From: JAKPBU01 sp964425695
GTDB lineage: Bacteria > Pseudomonadota > Gammaproteobacteria > Xanthomonadales > Xanthomonadaceae
Assembly (NCBI GenBank): GCA_964425695.1
Contig: CAYRNF010000011.1
Location: forward strand, 1 to 64,000
Reading direction: 5' to 3'
DNA: 64,000 bases
Made by a program: the position numbers and the translations under genes
The notes under the pieces: generated by a model
Database searches by the model: none
Told to the model about the DNA's origin: nothing
The model's input: the letters and a program-made list of their open reading frames with translations, nothing else
Shown: positions 45,265 to 53,546 of the stretch, piece after piece
Layout of the letters: each line of letters opens with the position of its first letter
Numbering within the stretch: position 1 is the stretch's first letter

Positions 45265-46146
45265 ATGGCCGCCAGCGCCCCGGGTCCCCGGGTATTTCCG
45301 TTCCACCACGCCGCGACCGGCACGTGGTCCTACGTGGTGGCGGACCCGGCCACCCGGCGCGCGGCGATCGTGGACCCCGTGCTGGATTACGAAGCCGCCT
45401 CCGGACGCACGTCTACCGCGGCCGCGCAGGCGCTGGTGGACTGCGTGCGCGAGCACGCGCTCGCCGTGGAGTGGCTGCTGGAAACGCACGCGCACGCCGA
45501 CCACCTGTCGGCGGCGCACTGGCTGCAGTCGCACCACTTCGCGAAGGCGCGGATCGCGATCGGCGAGGGCATCCGCACGGTGCAGGAGACCTTCCGCCCG
45601 ATCTTCAACCTGGGCGAACACTTCCCCGCGGACGGTTCGCAGTTCGACCGCCTGTTGTCGGACGGCGAGACGTTCGCCATCGGCGCGTTGCAGGTGCAAG
45701 TGATCGCCGTGCCCGGCCACACGAGCGACTCCAGCGCATATCTCGTTGGCGATGCGCTGTTCACCGGCGATTCGCTGTTCATGCCCGATGGCGGCACCGC
45801 GCGCTGCGATTTCCCCGGCGGCAGCGCGCGGGTGCTGTACCGCTCGATCCAGCGGCTGTTCCAGCTGCCGCCGCAGACGCGCGTGTTCGTCTGCCACGAC
45901 TACGGCCCGGGCGGGCGCGAGCCGGCGTGCCAGACCAGCATCGGCGAGCAGATGCGCAGCAACATCCATGTGCGCGCCGGCACCAGCGAAGACCAGTTCG
46001 TGCAGATGCGCGAGCAGCGCGATGCGGCGCTGGCGATGCCTGCGCTGATCCTGCCGGCCGTGCAGGTCAACATCCGCGCCGGCGCACTGCCAACGGCCGA
46101 GGACAACGGCGTGCGCTACCTGAAGATTCCGCTGGACGTGCTGTAA
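45265..46146 (+). CDS. Persulfide dioxygenase-like metallo-beta-lactamase-fold protein (ETHE1/Blh type)
   Basis: 293 residues. Metal motif THAHADHLS near residue 76, then PGHTSDSSAYLVGDALFTGDSLF and VCHDYGPGGRE, as in ETHE1-like glyoxalase II relatives. By family, it oxidises glutathione persulfide to sulfite with O2 and a single iron. It has no rhodanese or phosphatase domain; that part is encoded divergently. It heads the plus-strand side of the sulfide module. Confidence 0.92.
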   Translation: MAASAPGPRVFPFHHAATGTWSYVVADPATRRAAIVDPVLDYEAASGRTSTAAAQALVDCVREHALAVEWLLETHAHADHLSAAHWLQSHHFAKARIAIGEGIRTVQETFRPIFNLGEHFPADGSQFDRLLSDGETFAIGALQVQVIAVPGHTSDSSAYLVGDALFTGDSLFMPDGGTARCDFPGGSARVLYRSIQRLFQLPPQTRVFVCHDYGPGGREPACQTSIGEQMRSNIHVRAGTSEDQFVQMREQRDAALAMPALILPAVQVNIRAGALPTAEDNGVRYLKIPLDVL

Positions 46147-46387
46147 GGGTGCCCGGCATGCGCATCCAGTCTGATCGCGTTGCCTCCGCGCGGCTGCGCG
46201 ACTTGCGCAGCGCAGCCGACGAAGGCTGTCGCCGCGACCGGCTTCGTTCTGCCTGGTTTCCTCCTTCCGGACACGGGGAGCCGGGCGACCTCGCGCGGTT
46301 CGCCTGTACGCCACCGCGCGCGCATGATCCCCGGCATCGCGCGCGCGCCACCTACCCCTTGCCGCGCGACTCGACCAGAGACCACGC

Positions 46388-46810
46388 ATGAGCGCGTTCA
46401 CGCCTGTCTCCGCCCTGCTCGGCGGCGCCCTCATCGGCCTGTCGGCCACGCTGCTGCTGTGGTCGCTGGGCCGCATCGCCGGGGTCAGCGGCATGCTGGC
46501 CGCCCTGCTGGAACAGCGCGAAGGCCGCAGCTGGCGGGCCGCCTTCCTGGCCGGTCTTGTGCTGGCCGCAGGCGCGTGGTTCGCGCTGGCGGGCGCAGCG
46601 CCGCGCAGCGGATTTCCACTGCCCTGGCTGCTGGCCGCCGGCGGGCTGGTCGGTTTCGGCACGCGCCTGGGCGGCGGCTGCACCAGCGGACACGGCATCT
46701 GCGGCCTGGCGCGCCTGTCGAAGCGTTCGCTTGCGGCCACCGCGGTGTTCATGGCGGCCGGCGTCGCCACCGTGTACGTGCTGCGCCATGTCGCCCGAGT
46801 GCTGCCGTGA
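46388..46810 (+). CDS. YeeE/YedE-family membrane protein, first half
   Basis: 140 residues, four helices. Conserved GGGCTSGHGICG near residue 100 carries the cysteine implicated in thiosulfate or sulfur-species transport by YeeE/PmpA. Its stop overlaps the start of the next gene by 4 nt (GTGA), so the two halves (PmpA/PmpB-like) assemble from one transcript. The 241 bp before it hold a 7-bp hairpin (46193-46211) and no gene. Confidence 0.92.
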   Translation: MSAFTPVSALLGGALIGLSATLLLWSLGRIAGVSGMLAALLEQREGRSWRAAFLAGLVLAAGAWFALAGAAPRSGFPLPWLLAAGGLVGFGTRLGGGCTSGHGICGLARLSKRSLAATAVFMAAGVATVYVLRHVARVLP

Positions 46811-47229
46811 AGCGCGTCGCGTTCGCCTTCGCGGCGGGCCTGCTGTTCGGGCTGGGTCTTGCGGTGTCCGGCATGACCGACCCGGACAAGGTGCTGGCCT
46901 TCCTGGACGTGTCCGGGCGCTGGGATCCGTCGCTGGCGCTGGTGATGCTGGGCGCATTGGGCGTGGCTTTGCCCGGATTCGCGTGGATCCGGCGGCGTGG
47001 CTCTGCCTCGGCGTGCGGCGACCCGCTGCAGCTGCCCGCGGCCACGCGCATCGACGCGCGCCTGCTGGGCGGAAGCGCGCTGTTCGGCATCGGCTGGGGC
47101 ATCGCGGGCTACTGCCCGGGACCTGCGCTGGCCAACCTGGCGCACAGCACGCTGGAGCCATTCGCGTTCGTCGCCGCACTGGTGGCAGGCTCGCAGCTCG
47201 CGCGCCTGGCCGGCGATCGCCGCGGCTGA
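46807..47229 (+). CDS. YeeE/YedE-family membrane protein, second half
   Basis: 140 residues from a GTG overlapping the previous stop. Four helices; SGMTDPDKVLAFLDVSGRWD and the cysteine motif GWGIAGYCPGPAL mark the PmpB-like partner. Together with the first half it should form a YeeE-like channel for thiosulfate or polysulfide import or export. Confidence 0.92.
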   Translation: MKRVAFAFAAGLLFGLGLAVSGMTDPDKVLAFLDVSGRWDPSLALVMLGALGVALPGFAWIRRRGSASACGDPLQLPAATRIDARLLGGSALFGIGWGIAGYCPGPALANLAHSTLEPFAFVAALVAGSQLARLAGDRRG

Positions 47230-47250
47230 CACGCGCCGCGCGCGCACGGC

Positions 47251-47256
47251 TAGCAT
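47251..47256 (+). promoter_or_regulatory. -10 element of the TauE gene, leaderless layout
   Basis: TAGCAT ends 6 nt before the ATG. It gives the permease gene an individual, leaderless transcript. Confidence 0.45.
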
Positions 47257-47262
47257 TGGCGC

Positions 47263-48012
47263 ATGGAAACCGACACGTTGTGGCTGGCCGCGCTGTTCTT
47301 CGCGGTCGCCACGCTGTACTCGTCCGTTGGGCACGCCGGTGCCAGCGGCTACATCGCGGCGATGGCGCTGCTCGGTTTCGCGCCGGAGCAGATGCGCCCC
47401 ACCGCGCTGGCGTTGAACCTGCTGGTGGGCGGCATCGGGCTGGTGCGCTGGTGGCGCGGCGGGCACGTGCGCTGGCGCAACGTGCTGCCGTTCGTGCTCG
47501 CGTCGGCGCCCGCGGCGTATCTGGCGGCGCGGGTAACGCTGCCGCAGGACAGCTACGCGCTGCTGCTGGGCCTGGTGCTGCTGGCCGCTGCCGGTGGCGT
47601 GTTCCGCCATGCGGCCAGCGCCGAGCGCGAGGACATCGAAGCGACGGGACGGCGCGTGCCGTGGCTCGCGGGACTCGCGTCCGGCGCCGCCATCGGGGTG
47701 CTCTCCGGGCTTACCGGCACCGGGGGCGCGATCTTCCTGACCCCCTTGCTGCTGTTCGCGCGGTGGATGCCCACGCGCGACGCCAGCGGCACCTCGGTGG
47801 CGTTCGTGTGGATCAACTCGCTCACCGCCATGGCGGGGCTGCTGCATTCGGGCCAGTCGCTGCCGACGGTACTGCCGCTCTGGCTCGGCGCGGTGGCGGC
47901 CGGTGCGCTGCTGGGCACGCAGTTCGGCCTGAAGTGGCTGCCGGTGAAGGGGCTGCGCCTTGCGCTGGGCGTGGTGCTGCTGATCGCGGCGGGCAAGCTG
48001 CTGTTCGCCTGA
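47263..48012 (+). CDS. TauE/SafE-family sulfite exporter-like permease
   Basis: 249 residues, about eight helices in two repeats. GHAGASGYIAAMALLGF and SGLTGTGGAIFLTPLLL are the paired repeat motifs of the TSUP family. In the BigR operon of related bacteria such a permease removes sulfite produced by the dioxygenase. That role fits here, as it is the last gene of the plus-strand set. Confidence 0.93.
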   Translation: METDTLWLAALFFAVATLYSSVGHAGASGYIAAMALLGFAPEQMRPTALALNLLVGGIGLVRWWRGGHVRWRNVLPFVLASAPAAYLAARVTLPQDSYALLLGLVLLAAAGGVFRHAASAEREDIEATGRRVPWLAGLASGAAIGVLSGLTGTGGAIFLTPLLLFARWMPTRDASGTSVAFVWINSLTAMAGLLHSGQSLPTVLPLWLGAVAAGALLGTQFGLKWLPVKGLRLALGVVLLIAAGKLLFA

Positions 48013-48077
48013 CCGCGAAGTCTTGGCCCACGGGCCGACAGGCGCGTGATGCGCAGTCGCACGCGCCCCGCCGCATC

Positions 48078-48106
48078 TTGACAGCACAAGGCACGCGCCC
48101 TAGAAC
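48078..48106 (+). promoter_or_regulatory. Promoter of the lipoprotein-lipase island
   Basis: Perfect -35 TTGACA (48078-48083), 17-bp spacer, -10 TAGAAC (48101-48106). Transcription would start near 48113. This is the best-formed -35/-10 pair noted in the window. Confidence 0.62.
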
Positions 48107-48137
48107 GAGCACCATGACAGGCCAAGGACGCCGCCTG

Positions 48138-48782
48138 ATGCCCGTGTCGCCCCCCGCTTTCGGCAACGCACCCGCGCCCCGCACTCGCGGCGCGGCGCTG
48201 GTGTGCGCCCTACTCCTCGCAGGATGCCAGCCCAGCATGTCCGCGCCCACGCTTCCCGACCGCGATGGCCCGCAAGGCATCGACGAGACCTACACCGACC
48301 GCGCGTCCGAGTGGCCGCTGCGGTTTCGCGCGCACAAGTTCCGAGCCACGTGCTACAGCACGTACGGATGCCGCGTCCACTACGGTCGGTACTATCCGGG
48401 AGACGATCCCGAAGACGTGCTGCAGATGTCTTCCGACGAGGTTCCAGGCTATCCGGAGAACCTGAGGGCAAGCTGGGGGCCCATCGAGAACTTTCCATCT
48501 CCGGCCAAGGTGACGTGGCGCTCGCGCGACGGCCAATCTCATCAAGCGGAAGTCGATATCGCTGACATCTTCAAGGACCAGCTGATTCGCCACAACCTCA
48601 GCCGCGGAGAGATCTCCACAGAGGGGAGCTTGCCGCTTCCCGAGATCATCCTGGAAGTGAACGACCGCACCATCAACGTTTACATGCGCGCTACCATTTT
48701 CACGAAGCAAGTGCAGATCCCGGGCAATCGACTTAGCAACCAGCGCCGCGACCTGATCAAGGTGTACAGCCGTACTTATTGA
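48138..48782 (+). CDS. Lipoprotein of the DUF2235 island (candidate immunity protein)
   Basis: 214 residues from ATG 48138 (AAGGA 9 nt upstream). ATG 48114, eight codons earlier and 7 nt after the -10, is an alternative leaderless start. Signal peptide with lipobox LLAGC, then a mature domain containing FPSPAKVTWRSRDGQSHQAE, DIFKDQLIRHNLSR and IILEVNDRTINVYMRA. The DUF3304-like pattern is suggestive but not certain. Codon use and GC drop sharply in its 3' half. The lipase starts 13 nt downstream behind AAGGAGG. A periplasmic lipoprotein just before a phospholipase effector is the usual place for its immunity partner; this is inference. Confidence 0.72.
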   Translation: MPVSPPAFGNAPAPRTRGAALVCALLLAGCQPSMSAPTLPDRDGPQGIDETYTDRASEWPLRFRAHKFRATCYSTYGCRVHYGRYYPGDDPEDVLQMSSDEVPGYPENLRASWGPIENFPSPAKVTWRSRDGQSHQAEVDIADIFKDQLIRHNLSRGEISTEGSLPLPEIILEVNDRTINVYMRATIFTKQVQIPGNRLSNQRRDLIKVYSRTY

Positions 48783-48795
48783 GCAAGGAGGCTCG

Positions 48796-50199
48796 ATGAA
48801 ATCCTTATCGGACAGGGATGGTCGCGAACGCAACCGTGATGGGGACATTGATGTCCATGTTGCCAACGCCCAGGATCTTCAGAGCTTCACGCAAGCCGAA
48901 GAGCAGCTTGATTGGCTGCGCGTACCCGTCCTGCTGACCAACGACAACCCGCATGAGCGCCTTTACATTGCCAGCCTCGATGGGACCGGCAACAGCATGC
49001 TCAACGACAATCCCGAGAACTGGAGCATTGTCGCCAAGATAGCGAAGCAGGTAGAGAAGCTTGAAGACTCAGGGGAGAAGCGCATCGCAGGCGGATACGT
49101 GGAAGGCACCTTCACCCAGGAGGGCCTGCTGCGCACGCCGAAACGACTGATGGACGGCGCATCTGGCCACTCCTTCGACGAACGCGTCGAGACGGCCTAC
49201 TACGATTTCTGCGTACAAGCGCGAACCTGGTTGATCGAGGACCCCAAGGCGCAGATCCGCATTGCGGGTGTCGGCTTCAGCCGAGGTGCCGAGGAAGTCG
49301 CCGCGCTGTTGCGCATGATCGACGAGCGCGGGATCCGCGATCCCGATGGCGCCAAGGTGGTCCGTGACCGCGACAACGTCATCCAGGAAATCCGCTACGC
49401 GGAGAAACCGCTCCTGGTCGCTCCCGGCAAGACCCCGCAAGCCGCACTGCTGGTTGACCCCGTCTCCACGGGCGTGATGGATGAGGACCGGCGCCTTCCG
49501 GGCGCCACGTTGTCCACGTTCGAGATTTCCGCCGAACACGAGCCGCGCGACCAGTACAGGGACAACGACCACATCCCGCCCGGCTTCAGCGAGGGCATGC
49601 GCAACCTCAACGTGCGCACGGCGGGCGTGCACAGCGACGCAGGCGACACCTACACGCGCAATGGCCTGGGCACGCTGAACTTCAACCTGTGCGTTTCGTT
49701 CCTGAATCGGATCAGCGACCGCGCGTTCCTGCAGGAACGTCCGCTGCCTCGCGATCCGGACGCCTTCGCGATCCACCGTTCCGACCAGCACCTGCTCGGG
49801 CTCTACACCACGCGCGGCTACGACCGCGATGGCCAGCGCGACCGGCTCGATGACCAGCATCCCGCACCGGGCATCCAGCGCAAGGATCCGATCCGCCCGG
49901 AACTGGACGCGCAGGTGGAGCGGCGCACCGCGCCGCGCACGCCACAGGCAGCGTCGAAGGACAATACGATCGGCACCCTGTTCGAGCGCCTGTCGACCGG
50001 CGCGCTCCACGGCGACGACCGGGCCATGGCTGCGGCCGTTGGCGATTACCTGCGTTCGGCGCCCGGGCTGGAGTTCCAGCGGGACGCATCGCACCTGCGG
50101 CAGGCGATGGACGCGCAGGCCCGACAGACCGCGCTGGAAGCGCAGCTGTGGTCGCAGCAGCAGGACGCGACCCGCGCACCGCACGCCATGCGGATGTAG
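48796..50199 (+). CDS. DUF2235 (Tle1-like) alpha/beta-hydrolase, probable secreted phospholipase effector
   Basis: 467 residues. DUF2235 landmarks: YIASLDGTGNS at the N-terminus (D62), nucleophile S162 in GVGFSRGAEE, and H279 in GVHSDAG. No signal peptide. The C-terminal 130 residues are a separate, Gln/Arg/Ala-rich helical tail (DASHLRQAMDAQARQTALEA), perhaps for loading onto a secretion apparatus. Family members are type VI phospholipase effectors (Tle1) acting on target membranes. No VgrG, PAAR or structural secretion gene is in the window. Lies in a lower-GC patch that returns to normal toward its 3' end. Confidence 0.84.
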   Translation: MKSLSDRDGRERNRDGDIDVHVANAQDLQSFTQAEEQLDWLRVPVLLTNDNPHERLYIASLDGTGNSMLNDNPENWSIVAKIAKQVEKLEDSGEKRIAGGYVEGTFTQEGLLRTPKRLMDGASGHSFDERVETAYYDFCVQARTWLIEDPKAQIRIAGVGFSRGAEEVAALLRMIDERGIRDPDGAKVVRDRDNVIQEIRYAEKPLLVAPGKTPQAALLVDPVSTGVMDEDRRLPGATLSTFEISAEHEPRDQYRDNDHIPPGFSEGMRNLNVRTAGVHSDAGDTYTRNGLGTLNFNLCVSFLNRISDRAFLQERPLPRDPDAFAIHRSDQHLLGLYTTRGYDRDGQRDRLDDQHPAPGIQRKDPIRPELDAQVERRTAPRTPQAASKDNTIGTLFERLSTGALHGDDRAMAAAVGDYLRSAPGLEFQRDASHLRQAMDAQARQTALEAQLWSQQQDATRAPHAMRM

Positions 50200-50217
50200 G
50201 ACAGGACTTCCACGCGC

Positions 50218-50799
50218 ATGGATGCCGACGACCTGAAAACCCTCGCCCTGCGCCTGGCGGCGCTGTCCGAATGCCTGGACCAGCGCAGCGAACTGGCCTG
50301 CCAGCGCATCGAGCAATGCGCGACCATGCTCGAGCGCGGTGCGCAGCAGTTCTCGTCCAGTACCGGCGGTTTCACGCGCGAGGTCGCGCACAGCCTGCGC
50401 CAGCAGGCCGGCGAGATCGTGGGCAGCGGCATCGCGGCGGCCGCGGAAGGGTTCGACCACCAGGTCCGGGCGGCGGCGAAGACCGCTTCCGCATCGGCGC
50501 GCAGTCTCGAAGCCGAAGTCCATGCCCTGCGGCGGGAGCGGCGCACGTGGGCGTGGATGGGAGGCAGCGCGTTGCTGGTGGGCGGACTGCTGGCGGTGGG
50601 CGCGGCGCTGTTCGCGGTGGTCGAAAGCCGCAGGCTGCTTGCGCATCACCGCATCCAGGCCACGCTGCTGCAGGCCTACGATCGCGCGGACGTGACGCTG
50701 TGCGACGGCGTGCTGTGCGCCAACGTGGACGACACGGGCCCTCGCCGAGGCGACCGCAAGCAGTACCGCCCGGTGAAACCGCGCGTCGGCACGCAATAA
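50218..50799 (+). CDS. Coiled-coil membrane protein downstream of the lipase
   Basis: 193 residues. A helical N-terminal half with heptad-like pattern (ALSECLDQRSELACQRIEQC and REVAHSLRQQAGEIV), one membrane helix at about 113-135, and a short exposed tail with two close cysteines (LCDGVLCANVDD). It starts 18 nt after the lipase stop, so the three genes form one unit. No family is recognised. Possible roles are an accessory or second immunity protein. Confidence 0.75.
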   Translation: MDADDLKTLALRLAALSECLDQRSELACQRIEQCATMLERGAQQFSSSTGGFTREVAHSLRQQAGEIVGSGIAAAAEGFDHQVRAAAKTASASARSLEAEVHALRRERRTWAWMGGSALLVGGLLAVGAALFAVVESRRLLAHHRIQATLLQAYDRADVTLCDGVLCANVDDTGPRRGDRKQYRPVKPRVGTQ

Positions 50800-50921
50800 G
50801 GCAGGGACGGGCTCCGAGGGATCGCGGACACGCGCGCCGCGCCTGAAGGCGCGTCGCAAGCACCCGTATCGTCGGTAAAGCGGGCCTCGCGCCGCTCGCC
50901 ACGCGCCCGCGCACCCGGTGC

Positions 50922-50927
50922 GATACT
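50922..50927 (+). promoter_or_regulatory. -10 element of the acetyl-CoA hydrolase gene, leaderless layout
   Basis: GATACT ends 6 nt before the ATG at 50934, the spacing also seen at thiS, thiG and the TauE gene. Confidence 0.42.
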
Positions 50928-50933
50928 CGGCCC

Positions 50934-52898
50934 ATGCCTTCCCCCGCACTGTTCAATTCGCTGGACGACGCCGTCGCCACCCTGCTCGCCAGCATCGACG
51001 GGCCGCTGCGCGTGGGTGCGCCGCTGGGCATCGGCAAGCCGCACCGGTTCCTCAATGCCCTGTATGCGCAGGCCGAAGCCGATCCTTCGCGCGCGCTGCA
51101 CCTGTACACGGCCCTGTCGCTGGACCCGCCTGCGGGCAGCAGCGCGCTGGAGAAGCGGTTCCTCGGTCCGTTCGTGGCGCGGCTGTACGGCGACGACGCG
51201 TCGGGCAATCCGTTCCCGCGCCTGGCGTACGTGCACGCGCAGAAGCGCGACGCGCTGCCGGCGCATGTCGAGGTGGAAGAGTTCTACGTGCAGTCCGGCG
51301 CGTTGCTGGGCTCCACGCAGGCGCAGCGCCGCTACGCCAGCCTGAACTACACGCACGTGGCGCGCGCGCTGGCCGACCGCGGGGTCAACTGCATCGTGCA
51401 GAAGGTCGCGGCGCATCCGGACGACGGGCGGCTGTCGCTGTCGTCCAACACCGACCTCACCTTCGATGCGCTCGACGCCATCGTGGCGCGCGGCCTGCCG
51501 CGGCCCCTGCTGGTGGCGGAGATCGACCCCGAGCTGCCCTGGCTCGATGGCCTGGCCGCGGTGGAAGCCGGCTTCTTCGACCTGGTGGTGCTGCCGCCGC
51601 CGCCCTACCCGTCGCTGTTCGCGCTGCCGCGCCAGCCGGTGGGCGATGCCGAGTACGCCATCGGCCTGTACGCCAGCGCGCTGGTGCGCGATGGCGGCAC
51701 GCTGCAGATCGGGATCGGCGCGCTGTCCGACGCGCTGTGCCACGCGCTGGTGCTGCGACACACGGACAACGCCGCCTACCGTCGCGCGCTGCAGGCGCTG
51801 GATCCGAAGATCGCGGCGCACCCCGCGGTGATGGCCAGCGGCGGACTGGACCGGTTCGAGACCGGCCTGTACGGCTGCAGCGAAATGATCAACGAAGGCT
51901 TCCGGCGGCTGGTCGAAACCGGCGTGATCCGGCGCAAGGTGGTGGACAACGAAGCGCTGATGCGGCGCCTGGCCGACGGCGAGGCGGACCTGTCCGATAC
52001 CAAGCTGGTCGAGCGCGACGGCCAGTTCCTGCACGGCGCGTTCTACCTGGGATCGCCCGACTTCTACCGCTGGCTGCGCGAACTTGATCCGGCCACGCGG
52101 CGCGGCATCGGCATGCGCCGGGTCAGCGAGGTGAACGAGCTGTACGGCGGCAACGAGACGCTGGAGCGCCTGCAGCGCCGCGACGCGCGCTTCTTCAACA
52201 CCTGCATGATGGCCACCGCGCTGGGCGCCGCCGTATCCGATGGCCTCGAAGACGGCCGCGTGGTGTCGGGCGTGGGGGGCCAGTACAACTTCGTGGCCAT
52301 GGCGCATGCGCTGCCGGAGGCGCGCAGCGTACTGATGCTGCGGGCGACGCGCGACGACAGGGGCAAGCCCACCAGCAACATCCGCTGGAACTACGGGCAC
52401 TGCACCATTCCCCGGCATCTGCGCGACGTGGTGGTGACCGAGTACGGCATCGCGGACCTGCGCGGCAGGACGGACGAGGACTGCGTGCTCGCGATGACCG
52501 CCATCAGCGATGCCAGCGCGCAGCAATCGCTGCTCCGCCAGGCCGGCGAGCACCGCAAGCTGGCGCGCCGATTCGAGGCGCCGGGCGCATGGCGCAACAA
52601 CACCGCCCAACGGCTGCGCGGCGCACTGGCACCGCTGCGCGGTGAGGGCACCCTGCCCGACTATCCGCTGGGCAGCGATTTCACCGACGTGGAACAGCGC
52701 CTGGTGAAGGCGCTGGGCTGGTTGAAGGCCAGGACAGCGACGCCTGGCGCGAAGGCGGCGACGGTGCTGGCCTCGCTGCGCGACGGCCGCACTGGCGATC
52801 GCGAGGCGCTGGCCCGCATGCAGCTGGACAGCCCGCGCGGGCTGGGCGAGACACTGCTGGCGCGACTGCTGGCGCTCGCGCTGAACCGCACCGGGTAG
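50934..52898 (+). CDS. Acetyl-CoA hydrolase/transferase family protein
   Basis: 654 residues, longer than the usual 430-550 of this class I CoA-transferase family. C-terminal family blocks are clear: VSGVGGQYNFVAMAHALPEA, SNIRWNYGHCTIPRHLRDVV and TEYGIADLRGRTDEDCV. The N-terminal 300 residues retain LRVGAPLGIGKPHRFLNAL. The catalytic Glu is likely in SEVNELYGG. It would hydrolyse acetyl-CoA or exchange CoA between carboxylates. It stands alone between the lipase island and the glyoxalase-fold gene. Confidence 0.88.
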   Translation: MPSPALFNSLDDAVATLLASIDGPLRVGAPLGIGKPHRFLNALYAQAEADPSRALHLYTALSLDPPAGSSALEKRFLGPFVARLYGDDASGNPFPRLAYVHAQKRDALPAHVEVEEFYVQSGALLGSTQAQRRYASLNYTHVARALADRGVNCIVQKVAAHPDDGRLSLSSNTDLTFDALDAIVARGLPRPLLVAEIDPELPWLDGLAAVEAGFFDLVVLPPPPYPSLFALPRQPVGDAEYAIGLYASALVRDGGTLQIGIGALSDALCHALVLRHTDNAAYRRALQALDPKIAAHPAVMASGGLDRFETGLYGCSEMINEGFRRLVETGVIRRKVVDNEALMRRLADGEADLSDTKLVERDGQFLHGAFYLGSPDFYRWLRELDPATRRGIGMRRVSEVNELYGGNETLERLQRRDARFFNTCMMATALGAAVSDGLEDGRVVSGVGGQYNFVAMAHALPEARSVLMLRATRDDRGKPTSNIRWNYGHCTIPRHLRDVVVTEYGIADLRGRTDEDCVLAMTAISDASAQQSLLRQAGEHRKLARRFEAPGAWRNNTAQRLRGALAPLRGEGTLPDYPLGSDFTDVEQRLVKALGWLKARTATPGAKAATVLASLRDGRTGDREALARMQLDSPRGLGETLLARLLALALNRTG

Positions 52899-53019
52899 CC
52901 GCGGCGGTGCGCAGGGAGGCGGCTACAGGGCACCCGCCCACGGCACGTGCCACCACACGTCCGCCTGCGGCATCCTGTTGCCTTCCGGCGCCGTGCGCGC
53001 GACACCCTGGAGATCGCAC

Positions 53020-53448
53020 ATGGAAACCATGCACCTGCACCGCGGCCGGCTGATCGACCACATCCAGCTGGTGGTGCGCGACCTGGCCGCGAGCCGGCGC
53101 TTCTACGAAGCCGCGTTCGACGTCATCGGCATTCCCCTGGCGGGCGAAGGCGACGACCATTTCTGGGCCGACGAGCTGTTCGTGTCCACGGCGAAGAGCG
53201 ATGCCGCGCAGGGCGAGCTCACCGGGCGCCACCACATCGCCTTCCAGGCGAAGGACCGCGCGACGGTGGACGCGTTCCACGCCGCCGCGATCGCCGCCGG
53301 CGGCCGCGACAACGGCGCGCCCGGCCTGCGCGGCTACCACCCGGACTATTACGGCGCGTTCGTGCTGGATCCGGACGGCAACAACATCGAAGCCGTGTAC
53401 CACGGACCGGCCAAGCGCAGCGCGACGTCCGTGGAAGTCACGTTCTAG
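53020..53448 (+). CDS. Glyoxalase/VOC-fold protein
   Basis: 142 residues from ATG 53020 with GGAG upstream. One VOC domain: LIDHIQLVVRDLAASRRFYE, RHHIAFQAKDRATVDAFHAA and YGAFVLDPDGNNIEAVYHGP. The metal-binding pattern (His N-terminal, His in RHHIAF, Glu in NNIEAVYH) is kept. It may act as lyase, dioxygenase or resistance protein; the substrate is unknown. Confidence 0.9.
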   Translation: METMHLHRGRLIDHIQLVVRDLAASRRFYEAAFDVIGIPLAGEGDDHFWADELFVSTAKSDAAQGELTGRHHIAFQAKDRATVDAFHAAAIAAGGRDNGAPGLRGYHPDYYGAFVLDPDGNNIEAVYHGPAKRSATSVEVTF

Positions 53449-53458
53449 CAAGCGGCGC

Positions 53459-53534
53459 GTCGCAGCGGCTTCAGCCGCGACCTTCCCGCTCGATATCTGC
53501 GAAGCAGGAGCGGTCGCGCCTGACGCCGCTCCTG
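53459..53534. repeat. REP doublet (REPIN-like) between VOC gene and tkt
   Basis: Two related palindromic units in opposite orientation share the core GCGGC-t/g-TCAG-c/g-CGCGACC. The first is at 53459-53482 on the plus strand. The second is at 53505-53534 on the minus strand and also forms a 9-bp stem CAGGAGCGG/CCGCTCCTG. It sits at the junction of two convergent genes and resembles the TAGGAGCGGCTTCAGCCGCG repeats of pseudomonads and xanthomonads. Confidence 0.75.
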
Positions 53535-53546
53535 CGGATCGCGGCG

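Noticed and set aside
46147..46387. A small gene between the dioxygenase and YeeE genes
   Set aside because: No start with ribosome site or coding-like composition; only a 7-bp hairpin at 46193-46211.
48796..50199. The lipase as a type IV (X-Tfe) effector with an XVIPCD tail
   Set aside because: The C-terminal region is Gln-rich and helical but does not show the conserved XVIPCD motifs I know, so no such claim is made.
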